Positions 1-12,819 of a stretch of 64,000 nucleotides of DNA are shown here, piece after piece. Origin of the DNA: Hedera helix (taxonomy: Eukaryota; Streptophyta; Magnoliopsida; Apiales; Araliaceae); the NCBI GenBank assembly GCA_947179155.2, contig OX359273.1, forward strand, positions 44,277,023 to 44,341,022. The letters run 5' to 3'. A program made the position numbers and the translations under genes. Within the stretch, counting starts at the first letter, position 1, and every line of letters begins with the position of its first letter. The notes beneath the pieces were generated by a model. It was not told the DNA's origin and searched no databases. It saw only the letters and a program-made list of their open reading frames with translations.

Positions 1-1200
1 AGATTCTTCTGACATAAATAATAAATAGATTCATACTTATATGAAATAGATTTCGTGAAAATATCAGTTTCTTATTTTTAAAAAGTATTGCTACAAACAT
101 TAAAAAAAAATTACAAAAAGTAACTATATTTAATTATAATTAATCATATATAGTAATTATATCTAACCACAAGAATACACATTATTTTGTTAGTATCCAT
201 TCTTTCAGTCACCATCATTTGAATCCCGTAAAATTTCTATCTTTTTTTGGATTTTATCAAGCAAGCCGAAATGAATCTAACCTCCAAAACATACCATTCT
301 ACCGACATCGAGAATAATAATAAAAACATGCTAAATAATCCACACGAGGTAAATGTATAGATATAGTTATGAAATGTGTGAAATTGCGAATCCACCATCA
401 AAATCTATACATAAATATTTGTTTTATTTAAATTTATTATAAGATTAGATACTGATTATGTTGAAATTAATTTCTTAAAATCTTGACCTACTTAAACCTA
501 GGCATGCAATCTTTTTTTAAATATAAATACATGGTTATTTAATAAATACTGTCCCCACCATTCCACAAATACATAAACGACCTAAACACATATTCCACGT
601 GGCACACATGATTAATTATTGCAATAGGTACTTTAGGTAATCTCTTTTTTTCCCTTCTCATAGGGTCTTGGTCACCGTATTCTCACCTAAAACGCTGAAA
701 ATAATATTCCAAGTCTGTTTTGTTTGACTGCCCAAAACCTGAAACCGACGTCGTTTAAGGCTTTAGCTATCATCTCTTTACCCACAAAATCAAAATCCTC
801 GTTCGTTAGCGACTTATAAGTCATTAAGTCAATAATTCTGTTCGTTTGCAGCCTTTTTTTTGACTTATAAGTCGAAAAAAAAGTCAAAAAAAAAAGAGCA
901 AGTATTTGTGACTTAAAAAAAATGACTTATAAGTCATTTTTTTTAAGTTGGTCAACTGTCATGAAATGACAAAATTGTCCCTCCTTGTTTTTTTTCTCTT
1001 CTTCTTACTAAAGGATATTTTAGTAATCTTCACATTTTACTTAACTTATAAGTTATTATTACCCGAACACATCCACAACTATTACTTATAATTCCCGACT
1101 TATAAGTAAAAATACTCCCGAACACTTTTACTTATAAATCTACTAAAATTTTAACTTTAAATCAAAAAAAAGTCATTCCCGAACGGGCCCTTAGAAAAAT
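1..1200. other. AT-rich upstream intergenic DNA
   Basis: No coding exon is recognisable here. A G-box (CACGTG) lies at 596-601, about 740 bp upstream of the PRPP synthase start codon, but a regulatory role is only a guess. From about 800 to 1195 the palindrome gacttataagtc and its variants recur in both orientations, ending in cccgaacgggccc, which looks like the edge of a degraded MITE. Confidence 0.5.
800..1195. repeat. Probable degraded MITE rich in a GACTTATAAGTC palindrome
   Basis: The 12-base palindrome gacttataagtc or close variants occur near 809, 862, 923 and 1097 together with poly-A/poly-T tracts that can pair. The right edge reads cccgaacgggccc near 1180-1192 and the possible left partner ctcgttcgtta near 797-807 is only weakly matched. 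No clean target-site duplication was found, so the borders are approximate. Confidence 0.4.
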
Positions 1201-1336
1201 ATTAAAATCAGGGAAAAGGAATGGAAGCGCCATCCTCTTTACAAAAAGAAAAGAGAACCAAAATAGCACAATCTCTCTCCATTTCTGTGTCAATTTTCTC
1301 TCTCACACAGAATCTAACAATTGAAACCCTAGAAAA

Positions 1337-4300
1337 ATGGCTTCTTTAGTGTTACCGTCAGCGTCATCTTGTTCAACATCTTCGTCTTCTTCCTCTCTGT
1401 TTTCTGGTTTCTCTTTCTGCCGCAGCAGCACTTCCCTTCCCAACGATTCCCGTAATCGATACGCCGTCGTACGTATCATCTTTCTTTTTGTATTTTCCAT
1501 TTTTTTTAATTAGCATGTTGACACAACCCCCATTAGTTTGCAAAGAAACTAAATTTATATGATACGGGAATATTATAAAGCTCTTGAATTTTCTGAATTT
1601 TGATACTTTTTTTTTGCCATTAAATTGACAGCTCAATTTTTCATCGGTTATTATTGTTGATAGCTCTTGTGGTTCAGTTCCAAAATGCATATCAAAATAT
1701 TTAATCTGTTTTTGGTAGAAAAAAAGACTCCTTTTTTAGATTGAATTTCATTTTTACTGTACATTCACTGACACAAACTCCTTTGTAATCTGTTCCATTT
1801 GTAAATATTTTTTTTATAATTATATTTCTTCATGATAGATTGATAGGGTAATCTGTTTTTAGTAGGAAAAAAGACTCCATTTTTAGGTTGAATTTCACTG
1901 ATACATACAAAGTACATTCATTGATATATACTCCTTTGTAATCTATTACATTTGCAATAAATTTTGTTCCACAAAAATAGTTCCTTTTTATTAGTACAAA
2001 GTTACATATTGTGGTCTAGTATAAGAACAGAATTCACCTCCATGTCCTTAGCTAAAGACTAATTATATTTGGGGATAAACATGGAAGAAAAATATATGCT
2101 TACCTTTGCAAATTTTGCGAATGAGACTCTTTTGTGAATTTTAGTAATATTATTTTTTGTATGTCAGAAATTTGAGCTAAGTAAACCATTGAATGGGCCT
2201 GTTGTGCCTAGTGAACAACTGAATGGGAGGCCTGTTGTGCGTATCAATAATGAGGGAGTGCTTCCCAATTTCTTGCGATCCAATTGCCGTGAGAATGCTG
2301 TTCCATCTAATTCCAGGCTGAAAATATTCTCTGGCACTGCAAATCCTACCCTCTCTCAGGTAAATACTCTTGCATTACTTGGAATTTTTTCTACAAGAAG
2401 GATTATACTTTTTGTTCTGAGTATGGTAGTTTTGTTGTGCATATTATACACCCAATGCTTATGTGAAGCAATTCAACCAATCTCTTGTCATAGAAGAATT
2501 AGCGAATTCAATTGTTGTTTGGAACATAAATCTGATTTTGTATTGACTAATATAACGTGGTGTCTTTTCATGTCATCCTTAATGAATTGAATATGATTGA
2601 CACTTGGTGGAGGTAATAAATGTTACCTCATTCAAATACTTGACGAGTTGGATTGTTATCGATTTGTTGTGGGAAATCAAATAAATTTCAGTAGGTAGTT
2701 ATGTGGATTGGATATCCATTACACACTGTTGAGAATATTGTATGTGAATCCTTGTGAGTGGTTCTCACTCTTATTTATATAATATCATCCTTCTAAAAGA
2801 TATTATCCTCCTTATTCATCAAGGAGGGTGGGTGTCTGAAGAAGATAAAGGATGAAAGTTAGGGAGAGAGAATATTTGAATTGTTGTATGGTTTTTTAGA
2901 AGAACTTCTACACCCATCTTTAATGCTATGAACGATAGTCTTATGCTTGGGTTTCTTACCTCTTATTCTGACTAAATTCATTTTACCACTTAGGAAATTG
3001 TGCGGTACATGGGGCTCAACTTGGGGAAAATCAATGTAAAGCGATTTGCTGATGGCGAAACTTATGTTCAGCTTCAAGAGAGTGTTAGAGGATGTGATGT
3101 CTACTTGATTCAACCTACCTCCCCCCCAGCAAATGAAAATCTTATGGAGCTTCAAGTAATGATAGATGCTTGTCGAAGGGCATCAGCCAAAAATATCACT
3201 GCAGTGATTCCATATTTTGGATATGCGAGAGCTGATAGAAAGGTAATTCAAATATAATTGTGTATAAGGGGGACATATATGTTATACATCAGAGATTGAA
3301 AACTAAATCAAGAACATATGGCAAGCATGTGTGCCTATGATTGATCATGTGGCACAAATATTTAGAACTGAGCTATATGCAGCTTATAATATTCCTGTTA
3401 TTGATTGGTCTCTGATTTGTTTACCTTCCAGTTTAAGGATATGAAACCGGCAAAGTTTAATTAGTTATATGTTAGGTTCCTTCAAAAGCCTTTGTCTGGT
3501 TGCTTGTTAGAGAAATAGTTTAGTGACGCAACTAAACTGCTAAAACATGTCCATATTCATTTTTACTGTCTATGTTTTTATCTACAGACACAAGGTCGTG
3601 AATCTATTGCTGCCAAACTAGTGGCAAACCTTATCACTATAGCAGGTGCAGATCGTGTTATTGCTTGTGATCTTCATTCTGGGCAGTCCATGGGTTATTT
3701 TGACATCCCAGTTGACCATGTATATTGTCAGGTAATTTGTCCAGAAAGTTTTAATAATTACAAACTTAACTTTATTTGTTATTTACCGAAGAACTATTGT
3801 TTGTTTTCTTTGCACAAGCCTGTTATTCTTGATTACCTAGCGAGCAAGACGATTTCTTTTGATGATTTGGTAGTGGTCTCACCTGATGTTGGAGGAGTTG
3901 CAAGAGCACGTGCTTTTGCAAAAAAACTATCTGACGCTCCTTTAGCGATTGTGGATAAGAGGCGCCATGGGCACAATATTGCTGAGGTTTTTTTCTAAGT
4001 TGTGGCCATTTTTTATTACTTATACTCTTTAGTAGACATTTTTATATTCCTTGAAACTTGTGAACAATGTTTACATATGCTTTTGTTTATGAAATTAATT
4101 AGGGGTACAGAGATGTTGTCAGAGATTGTTACACACTTTCAAGTGCCCGTTATTATGCTTGTACATGTGACATTACATTCATGCTGGTCTCACACTTAAT
4201 ATAGATGTGAACGGTCTATATTTTCGCCTAATTATCTTGCAAGGAATACCTTACTCTACGTTGTTGTTAGTTAAAAACATTGTTCTAGCGGTAGTGTGTT

Positions 4301-6337
4301 GTATTTCAAAAATATCAATACTAGCCGTATTATTCTATGTTTGACCTGGGTAAGTCAAAGTCAATTTAAGGGGTTTCAGTTTTCAATTAATTAAGTTAGG
4401 TCTTGCTTTGTTCTTCCCAGTTTTATAAAAAGATTCTGTTTTTTCAACTTAAATTGATTTTTTATTCTCATTCCTCTGTTCACAGATATACTGCATTCTC
4501 ATAGATACCTAGGCATCTTTGACAAATGCCAGTTGCGCTTTGTTTTGTTGTTGTGGAAGTGAACTTACCAATGAATTGGTGAAGTAGGGTTTCCAAGAAA
4601 CAAATCTTTTCGATTCATTGTCAATGAGAAACTGCTAGACACTGAACTAGAGTGACATGGTAGCTAGTAATAAGATATACCTTTAATTAAAGCAGTACAA
4701 GGTTCCATCTCAAAATAAACCACGGTTTTGAAGATTGGAATTGATTTTTATATTTACAACCAATTTATTAAGAATTTTTGCATATTACTGTTTTGTAGTA
4801 GTCTGGATAAATATTCATGTTCATCGCCAAATGTTTTTTTCACCTTTTACAGGTTATGAATCTGATTGGTGATGTTAAAGGAAAAGTTGCAGTAATGTTA
4901 GATGACATGATTGACACTGCTGGTAAGTTCAGTCTAAATTTGAAAACCCTGGAATATATTTGATGAATAAACTACAAGGCCTTTGCCCCAAAAATGAATA
5001 AACAAGAAGGGGTGAAAGAAGAGGGGAAATGTTGAGCTTACTTGCATTCGTCTGTAACTGTTTATTGATGATTCCACATCATAACTAAGTTGATACTTTA
5101 TTATTCTCACATATTTTAAACTTAATTTGGAAGCCATTTTTGTTTCTTCTAGTCAATAGCTTTGAACTGATGTCAACTCATGAATTTCCTTAGTTATTTA
5201 ACTTGTCAAAAGTATAATAAAATATTCTCAGCTGTTTCTTTCTTTGTTTTATTTTAAATCTAATTTCTTATGTGGGAAAAGTATCTGAGAAAGTTGCAGT
5301 TAATTTGTATAATCACCTCTGTATCTCTGAAGTGGTGGATCTGAGCTGCAAACATATTTTCGGGATAGCATAGCACCCACCACCTCGCAGCTCATCACTT
5401 CTTTGGTTCCTCTTCTTTTATGCTGAGGGCATTACTTATCTTAGTTAAATGGTGTGACTTGTTTGTTGGTTTTAGGAACTATTGCCAAAGGTGCAGCTCT
5501 GTTACATGATGAGGGTGCCAAGGAAGTCTATGCATGCTGCACACATGCTGTTTTTAGGTAAAAATTTATCCTTGTCGTTGATATGTTAGTTCATAACCCT
5601 AGATGCTGTCTCCTCCCTCTCCCACCCTTTTCTCTAAATTTAATGCTCATTGTCCCTTATCTGATTAGTTAAAAGGAAGAACCATTGCGTTCTGCTTTCT
5701 GATTAAATTACTTAAACTTGATACAATCTCCATATTCTCCGTTCACTCCCCCCTCCCCCTCTTTCCTTTTCCCAGAACTTTCTGTTGTACAAGATTTTCT
5801 AATTTGACTCTGATCCATTGAGTTACTCCCACCTATTCTTCTTTCCTCGACAAGAATTGTCGTATACCCTACCTTGATTGGGTATAATGCATTCTGCTTG
5901 AAATCCCAAAAAGAAGCCCACGCCATTATGAATTTTTATTAAACAATATCAAATAGAAAATGGAGGATTGGCTCTGTGAGTGTGCGCCACAAGCTTGTAA
6001 GCTGTTTTCTTTTTTTCTTGTTTCCCCCTAAATTTTATCATGACAAGAATGTGAAATTCAAGATGCACTTTATATCTACATAGAAATCAATATATGCTTG
6101 ACCATATATATCAACGTATACTTGTATGATTCTCTTTTGATATTTTCTCTTTGTAGCCCTCCTGCAATTGAGAGGTTGTCATCTGGCCTATTTCAAGAGG
6201 TCATAGTTACAAACACAATCCCATTACCGGACAAGAACTACTTCCCACAGTTGACCGTGCTATCAGTTGCAAATCTCTTGGGAGAAACCATTTGGCGTGT
6301 TCACGATGACTGCTCTGTTAGCAGTATTTTTCAGTGA
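1337..6337 (+). CDS. PRS: Ribose-phosphate pyrophosphokinase (PRPP synthase), class I, chloroplast-targeted
   Basis: This enzyme makes 5-phosphoribosyl-1-pyrophosphate from ribose-5-phosphate and ATP, for nucleotide, histidine and tryptophan synthesis. Eight exons join in frame: 1337-1468, 2168-2359, 2994-3242, 3588-3731, 3819-3986, 4853-4922, 5476-5557 and 6157-6337, giving 405 residues. Residues 1-44 are Ser-rich with no acidic residue before position 36, as in a plastid transit peptide. DLHSGQ lies at 219-224, the ribose-phosphate-site stretch [11 protein letters not shown] at 255-265, the catalytic KRRHG at 286-290 and the PRPP loop [10 protein letters not shown] at 311-320. All key residues are present. 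A telo-box-like aaaccctag precedes the ATG. The phosphate-dependent class I type fits PRS1/PRS2/PRS5; synteny with a TOM2A-like gene favours PRS2, which is an inference. Confidence 0.95.
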
Positions 6338-7683
6338 ACCTACAGATCAGTGACAACCTCCTATTCATTGCTTTGATAGCAGAAACTCTCATTCCCATTT
6401 ATCTCATCATCACAGATATGTTTACCTTATTCATCTTTTTGCATCTAATTCTCTTAAGCCATTGACTATATATGCAGGCCACGAAACCCTGCCACCCATT
6501 TCATTAGATATATGCACTTGAAGCGAATTGAATCCAGAGTTAAATCTCAATTTTCTTCTTCCTCTTCCTTTCTTACCATGCTCTTCTTTAGAATATTAAC
6601 CAAGAAATTGCATGGAAGTTAATCTGTTTAGATTGGGCAATCTGAGGGTGAAACCCTTAATAGTAACAAGTATTTCGCAAAAGATTTTGGTCAGTAGCAA
6701 GTTGTTGATCTTGCTTTATATTTTCTTGAGCTGTTATGTTGAACAAAAGTTTTTTGGGTAATTTGTTTGGAATGGCAAGTTGGGTGTCAGAATTTGGAGT
6801 GGTGATGTACCTTAATAAAATTTATTACTTCTTTCCAAGAATATTTTGATAAACTTGTGGATGTAAATTGAACATTGACATTAAAATGTTTATTCTGATT
6901 TCAAATTTGAGTAAACATGAATTCATGTACGACCTAAGCACAATGTGAGATATCATTATTCTGATTTACAATAAGCCCTTATTTCAGTTTTGAGATCAAG
7001 TATAAGAACCTCGTTACATCAATGTAAGCCAATACAAAATATAGAGCGAGTACCATACAGATTTTTTTTAAGGAAAAAAAAGCACAAGCACACATTTTAA
7101 TTGGATTCACCCCAGCTGGAAAATTATAGTATATAATAAGTAAAAACGAAAGGAAAAAAAAAAATTGACCTGGGGTTACATTACTTGTAACCTTTCTACA
7201 CCAGGATAATCTTCAATTAACAAGGATTAAGAGATTATGTTGGCAGCAAATAAACAAGTCTTTTTAAATAGAAAAAGTATAAATATATATAAACCAAATA
7301 TAATATTATCTCTACGATTAAAAAATGTGTTTCTGCGCTCCTATCCTTAGACTTGACAAAAAAAAAAATTCAAGCCCGTTGACCGAACTGATCCGCTAAG
7401 TTAAAATTGGGTTTTGAATTTACATTTTTAGTCTAAAAAAAGTTGGGTCGTTTTGGTTCGACTTGCAGTCAATTTTTATTTTTTTTGCAAATAAATGAAT
7501 CAATAAAAATAGCTAGTAGCTAGAAAGAAATACCAAGACATTAATTGAAAAACAATATGGCCATGATATTAATTACATAGGTCCGTTAATTACTAAACTT
7601 CTTTTTGTTCTTTTTCATTTTTACCTTCTTAATGAGAAATTATGTATAACAATTAGCATGCCTTAGATATCTTACTTAATTAC

Positions 7684-7718
<35 letters not shown>

Positions 7719-8280
7719 GCAACTGGATGCATGCATCTGTAAGAGAAATGTAAATTCATTCAACCTACAAAGCGTGCAAGAATGCACTTTTTAGGCAAAC
7801 AAGAAAAGACTTAATTAGGATTATACATGTGTGTGCGTGTGTGTGTATATATATATATATATAATTATAAAATTGATGTTGTTAATCAATCAATGGTAAA
7901 TTTAGAATAACTGCTTTTATGAGTTAGGACTACCCGGTTTGGCTGCATTAATGAAAAGAAGAAAAATAATGAGAGCTTCACCGTTCTCAAAAAATACTCC
8001 ATTCATTTAAAAAAAGGTCTCATTTTGATTTTTTTAAAGTTAATTCATAAAAACTTAAAATTTATTTGATTAGTATAAATTTAAAGAAAATAAAATTTAT
8101 AATAATTGATATTTTTATAATTATAATTGAATTAGTTAAAATTAAATTAATATTTTAGAAAATTATAAATTAACGTTTAAGAAAAAGTTAAAACAATTTT
8201 TTTTTGGGAGATAAAGTAATATTATTAGTAAGATCAAGGTTGTGCATGAAAAGAGTAGGCAAAATCCTAATTGGATGGCA
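6338..8280. other. 3' flank of the PRPP synthase gene and AT-rich intergenic DNA
   Basis: The first few hundred bases are the likely 3'UTR of the PRPP synthase gene. After that I see no gene. A (TA)n run lies at about 7687-7714 and a compound (GT)n(TA)n microsatellite at about 7829-7863. A Stowaway-like end (actccattcatttaaaaa) lies near 7987, without a clear partner. Confidence 0.5.
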
Positions 8281-8287
8281 TTGAACA

Positions 8288-8662
8288 CAATGTTTAGAAA
8301 ATCGGATTAGTGATCGAACCGAAAAAATTACCGGATGGATGAGTCACTGGTTCAACCAGCAGTCGAACCGTTATTAAATCAGTGACGTTATAAATACATA
8401 AAAAAATATATTATTAATAAAATTTTAAAATATCTAATTTTTTAGAAGCTAAAATATAGTAAAATAATGTTATGATATTATTAAAAATATTTTTGTAAAA
8501 AAAAAAAACTTGAAAATCGGGTTACCGGTTGAACTGTTAGTCAACCGATTTTTGACCGGGTCGTTGACTTTCATTTTTTTGACTGGATCAAAAAGTCGAC
8601 CAGTTCCGGTTGAATCGCGATCCGACCGCCAATTCCGATTCAATCCAATTTTTTAAACATTG
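8288..8662. mobile_element. hAT-superfamily MITE, 375 bp, with perfect 8-bp TSD
   Basis: The element begins caatgtttagaaaatcgg and ends ccaattttttaaacattg, so about 21 bases at the ends are imperfect inverted repeats starting CAATG. The 8 bases attgaaca occur directly on both sides (8280-8287 and 8663-8670). An 8-bp duplication with CA-NTG type ends is the hallmark of hAT transposons. It contains no transposase reading frame, so it is non-autonomous. The body is rich in motifs such as gaaccg and gttcaacc. Confidence 0.85.
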
Positions 8663-8670
8663 ATTGAACA

Positions 8671-9220
8671 TACTACGTACTTTCATTTCCATTTCTATTA
8701 TTAATTTTTTAGTTTGTCAACTTTGGGTATTCAATTTCTACTTGGTATCGAGCTTGTTGCAAGAGTTGTATTGGCGGCTCACATTTTGATAGGGTTGTAA
8801 TAATATTGTTGATCAGGGTTTAGATTAATTTTTTATTCTGTTAGTCAATATAATATAATTGAAATAAAAAATAATTTAACCCACGGGCCGACTCAACCCA
8901 ATCAAACCACGAGTCGATTGATTTCAACCCACAAAAAACTAAACTATTTTGCCCGGGCCCAAAAATAGCCCGGGTCAACTCATTTACCAAGTCCACTTAT
9001 CCCATTTTAATAAATTTATCATCTTAAATAATTTATACAATCCCACTCCATCAAGATTTTCTTTTATTTTTAGAAAGATTAAAAAATATATAAATAAAAA
9101 AAGTTCTTTGTACTGATAAAAAGGAAAAAATTATAACAATTAATTTACTATAAATGTGAGATGTTAAAATAAATTAGATTATTAAGAACTTTTATAAAAA
9201 GAAATAATGACCCAAAAAAT
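8671..9220. other. Repeat-like intergenic DNA
   Basis: No gene is seen. The stretch 8880-9000 carries (a)cccgggcc and gggtcaactca motifs typical of dispersed plant repeats, but I could not define element ends. Confidence 0.4.
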
Positions 9221-9225
9221 AACTT

Positions 9226-9330
9226 TAGGGTTTATGGGGCGGCGTATGCCTTGCCCTCAGCTCTAGCTTTTAGAGAGGAAAGATTAGGGTTAGTGACGTG
9301 TATAAATACTCGCCTCCCGCTTTCATTTTA
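9226..9330 (+). promoter_or_regulatory. Promoter-like block: telo-box, GC-rich patch and TATA box
   Basis: Seen in order are tagggtttatgggg (telo-box-like, about 9227), a GC-rich patch (ggggcggcg), a second agggttag near 9287 and TATAAATA at 9301-9308. Telo-box plus TATA is common in promoters of plant ribosomal and translation genes. No intact gene follows, only a 31-codon frame. Confidence 0.4.
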
Positions 9331-9419
9331 TCCATCTCATACTTGTTGCTCTAGCTCTTCTGCGCCTCCGTTCTCAACTTATTTCTTTATTTTTTTTTTG
9401 GTTTTGTTAAACGGTAGAT

Positions 9420-9515
9420 ATGGAGGGAATTGGTGCAGTGAGGAAAGCAAAACAGTGCTCCAAAGATGGGGATCTCTTAGGAGTCTCTGTCTGTGACGGT
9501 AGTACAATCCTCTAA
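9420..9515 (+). CDS. Possible 31-aa ORF or orphaned first exon, not recognised
   Basis: An ATG about 112 bases after the TATA box at 9301 opens a 31-codon frame starting MEGIGAVRKAKQ and ending at a TAA. A GT donor-like site (gacg|gtagta) lies near its end, so it could be a first exon whose downstream exons are lost. The adjacent oxygenase tandem duplication begins within about 200 bases, which could have displaced the rest. I do not recognise the peptide, and chance is a fair alternative. Confidence 0.25.
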   Translation: MEGIGAVRKAKQCSKDGDLLGVSVCDGSTIL

Positions 9516-9689
9516 GAAGTTCTGAGCACTCTTTTCTCTTTGTAATTCTCTTTATCTCTCTTCAATAATTATCTGCAATTTTTCAATTTTTTGTTATGAT
9601 TATGAAGTATTTTATTTTAAAAAAAGTAAAATAAAATAAATTTTGGTTTGTTGAATTAAGCGAGGTGACGATAAAATTCATTGGTCTGT

Positions 9690-9942
9690 CAATCCACTGA
9701 TATTCTGATGTGAAACAATGAATCCCGACAGGTTCCGATCGCTTCAAACTTTTTTTGTCTGATTTATTATATATTTCTATTTTTGTATTTATTTTTTTCA
9801 ATTAGGAAGGGGGCAGAGGATGAATCCTTATTGACAAATGGGTAATTTGCGTCTGAATATTCCTTGATGCTAAACTCACCTTGGAGAACTGATGCCTCTG
9901 TCGATATATAACATTTATGAGAACCAGGGGTACAAAAACCTT

Positions 9943-9945
<3 letters not shown>
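9690..9945. repeat. Left copy of the 3'-flank block of the duplicated oxygenase unit
   Basis: This block is closely related to 12820-13075: both carry a gatattctgatgtgaaacaatgaatcc core, a tgaaccttta/tgaatcctta stretch and an atgagaaccagggg/atgagaaccaaggg end. It lies 3' of the pseudogene on the minus strand, as the other copy lies 3' of the intact gene, so it marks the left edge of a tandem duplication. Confidence 0.8.

Positions 9946-9996
<51 letters not shown>
9945..9996. repeat. (AT)26 microsatellite
   Basis: An uninterrupted run of AT dinucleotides of about 52 bases followed by a T tract. It falls exactly where the left duplication block ends. Confidence 0.95.
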
Positions 9997-10004
<8 letters not shown>

Positions 10005-10159
10005 TGGTTTTCCATTTTCTAGATCATGTTTGGTAGTAAAAAATAAGCCAAGTTTCCTTTTTTATATAAAATTTAAAGAATTGTCAATGTTATTCTTCAA
10101 GATTTACTTACATTTTTAGCCTGTACTTGTATGGTCTAAAGTGCTTCGCTTTTTACAAT

Positions 10160-11442
10160 CCGGTTTCCTATTATTGAAGACCGATCTTAAAAATTCATGG
10201 CTTTTGTCTTATAATTTGGTTCATTTTACCGAACAAGCTCCTGCAGAGGACCAAACTCATTAAAAGGATTTTGAAAACCTCTCTAAAATGGAAAATTGAA
10301 GGTTGAATAGGTTTTATGGGCACCCATTTATGGGTTTTCTAGATATGGTTTCCTTGAACTTCATTGCCTTGAATCAACAAAGTTAGTCCGGTGGCATCGG
10401 AGCCTATATCCATTTCTGCATGTGTACAAGGTGGATAGTAATTCATTCTGATCCATTGAACGCAATCCTCAAACATGCTGATGAGTTTATGGTGTTCGAC
10501 CTTGAGGCTTTTGGCCATAGACATTAAGAGGCTTGTTGAATTTTTTTTTAGCTCTGCTTAGCAATCCGTCTAATGTTTGTCTGATGATAATACAGAATTA
10601 TATGAAAAGGTTTAGCAAAACGTTTATCCCAAGAATTACGGCAGTTATTTTTATTTACAGCAAAAGAGTCACTAGCATATTCGCCAAATGGTTAAAAATT
10701 TCTTCATTGCTAAACTGAAACGCTAACTATGCTCTAGGTTATCTTTTTAATTGAATCTGTATAATGCTTGCTGTAATTTGCACCCCACTTCTGCCTTTGA
10801 AGTTGCTGTACAGCCTGGTGGAAAGTCCATGTAGACTTCCTCCTCAAGAGGAGGAAGCAATGGCCAATCAAGGTTATCAGTTAGTTCGACTATGATATTT
10901 ATTAAAAGTGACAAAAGCTCTATTACACCTGAATGAAGGGGAAGTTTTAGGCAGTGGAAGAAGGAATATCATGTCACCCCAATCAAGCTTTTAATTCAAC
11001 ATCAGACGCAACAAAGAGTTGGCCATAGACTTCAATGTTATTTGGTAGCTGAGCGCAGGCCATTTTCCCCTCTAATGGCAGCTTGAAGATCTTCATTTTA
11101 TCGATGGTTTCCGATGCCCCAGATTAATCAAATTGTTTTATCATAAAAAAATCACATGTGGTACTAGATTTTTGAAAATTAGTTTTATCTTTGCATGTTA
11201 AGTTCCTGAAAGAAGCCAAGTGAAGTTTTTCCAATTCATTCTCGTATCCAAATTGTCCGATGACAAGCTTTTTAATGTCAAATTACCGGAATTTATAAGG
11301 ACTCATCGGCTAGAAGATCACTGGACTCGACCTCTACTCGAAGTGGGATATCCTTCAGATTCTTGGAAGCAAGTGACTGTACATTTTCAACAGGGGGTGA
11401 ACCACCCAAATCTTTTATGCTAGCACGCCCAGTAGTGCCCAT
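10160..11442 (-). pseudogene. Decayed SRG1-like 2-oxoglutarate/Fe(II) oxygenase pseudogene (left tandem copy)
   Basis: On the minus strand the sequence opens MGTTGRASIKDLGGSPP at 11442 and follows the intact copy at 15892-14356 exon by exon. Lesions seen: loss of the YIRI codons in exon 1; a TTATAA stop where the intact gene has a Gln codon after DESL; a frameshift near the following DMSK block; a deletion before the exon 1 end; the exon 1 donor changed from GT to GA; a shortened exon 2; and a 12-base deletion in exon 3 that removes LTSH, including the first metal-binding His. Exon 4 is only a degraded remnant near 10160-10255. It cannot encode an active enzyme. Confidence 0.9.
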
Positions 11443-11449
11443 TTTCTTG

Positions 11450-12800
11450 GCTCCAACCGCAATTAAGTACTCTTTTGTTTCATATTATCTGATTATTGTT
11501 AAATTTTTTAAAATTAACTTTTTTGACACATTGTTTAAATTCAAAAATTGAGATAGACTTTTTTCATTTAAATCATTATAATGATAAATATTATAGAAAA
11601 AAATTAAAATATTATTTATTGTAAGTTTTAATATTACATAATTTTTAATAAGTTATTTCAATTGTGAGTTTAAAAATATTTAAAATTAATTTTTAATAGT
11701 CAATAATAATCATATAATTTAAAATGGTTGTGTATCATCTGGGTAGATTTCTTCAAAAAGAAAAAAAAAAAGAATGGCTTTTAGTCTCTCAACGCTAATG
11801 TTACACATTTGGATCGAGACTATCTTACGATTAAATATATACTTGAAATACTTTAAAATTATTTCATTTACTTGTTTATTTCATTCTTTCAATCCAATAT
11901 AAATCTTCAGCAAACAGAGACAAGTGATATTGCACAAATTTACTATATAATACAAGAAATTGGAAGGACCTAATTGTAAGAAATAAAAGGCTTATGGTTC
12001 TGGGTGATTATGTCAGCTGGCATTGACATGGCAATCGCCATTTTGCACTGTTAGGGTATCTGTATGGTCCTCCAGAAGATTAGCAAGAGAATCGAAATAT
12101 GCATGAGATTATCAATCAAAACACAAGGGGGGAATCTTACCTGGCTATGGCAACACTTATGAAAAAAAACTCTTGAAAAATAAAATAAAAATATAATATA
12201 TAAATTCTTTCCTTTAGCTTTTTTGCAAAGCAACAAAGGTTGGTTTACCTTCAATTACCATATGCTTGTGTTTGGTTGTTCAGAGCAACAAAAGAAAAAT
12301 ATAGTACTCTTTTTTTTTTCTTTTCTTTTTTTCCTTTTTTTTTTTTTAGGTTCAAGGGAAGTGGAAGCTACTCAAAGGGTAAGAAGAAAACCATAAGAAA
12401 GTGATACCCAGAGAGGATGAGGTCCCAAAGAAGGGTGGCCTATAGTGATCTCCCTCAATTTTTGATTCCAGAAAGCACTTTACTTTTATCCCATTTCTTG
12501 TAATACATACCTTATACCCCTGGGTACCTGGCGGGGTAACAATGTGTTGTGACCAATTCAATTCAGAAGAAAATAAAAATGAGACATTCAGACATGTTTA
12601 TTGAAGAAATTTGTTTTACTTATCACAAAGCACAGCACATCTGACAAGGACCTCCCTCTACCATGCATAAAATTCACTTTTTTATACCATACAATATCCA
12701 ATTTATAATACATTATTTTTTTTATATATATATATCCTTTTCCTTTTGGGTTCCAACAATGCTATATATGCAAGAAAATCGTTCAGAACCACTGTTTAGT
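11450..12800. repeat. Left copy of the oxygenase 5' flank
   Basis: The stretch 11880-12050 matches 16030-16180 (for example tacaagaaa-tggaaggacct, then aggctt-tggttctgggtgat), and 12600-12790 matches about 16430-16690 (tcacaaagcacagcacatct, then atccttttccttttgggtt). These are the duplicated upstream regions. The AT-rich DNA at 11480-11760 is an insertion or has diverged, and no gene is seen. Confidence 0.7.
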
Positions 12801-12819
12801 CCCTCCCGGCTGTCATCCT

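Noticed and set aside
9767..10015. Minus-strand frame with a Tyr-Ile run
   Set aside because: It is produced by the (AT)26 microsatellite and the duplicated 3'-flank block.
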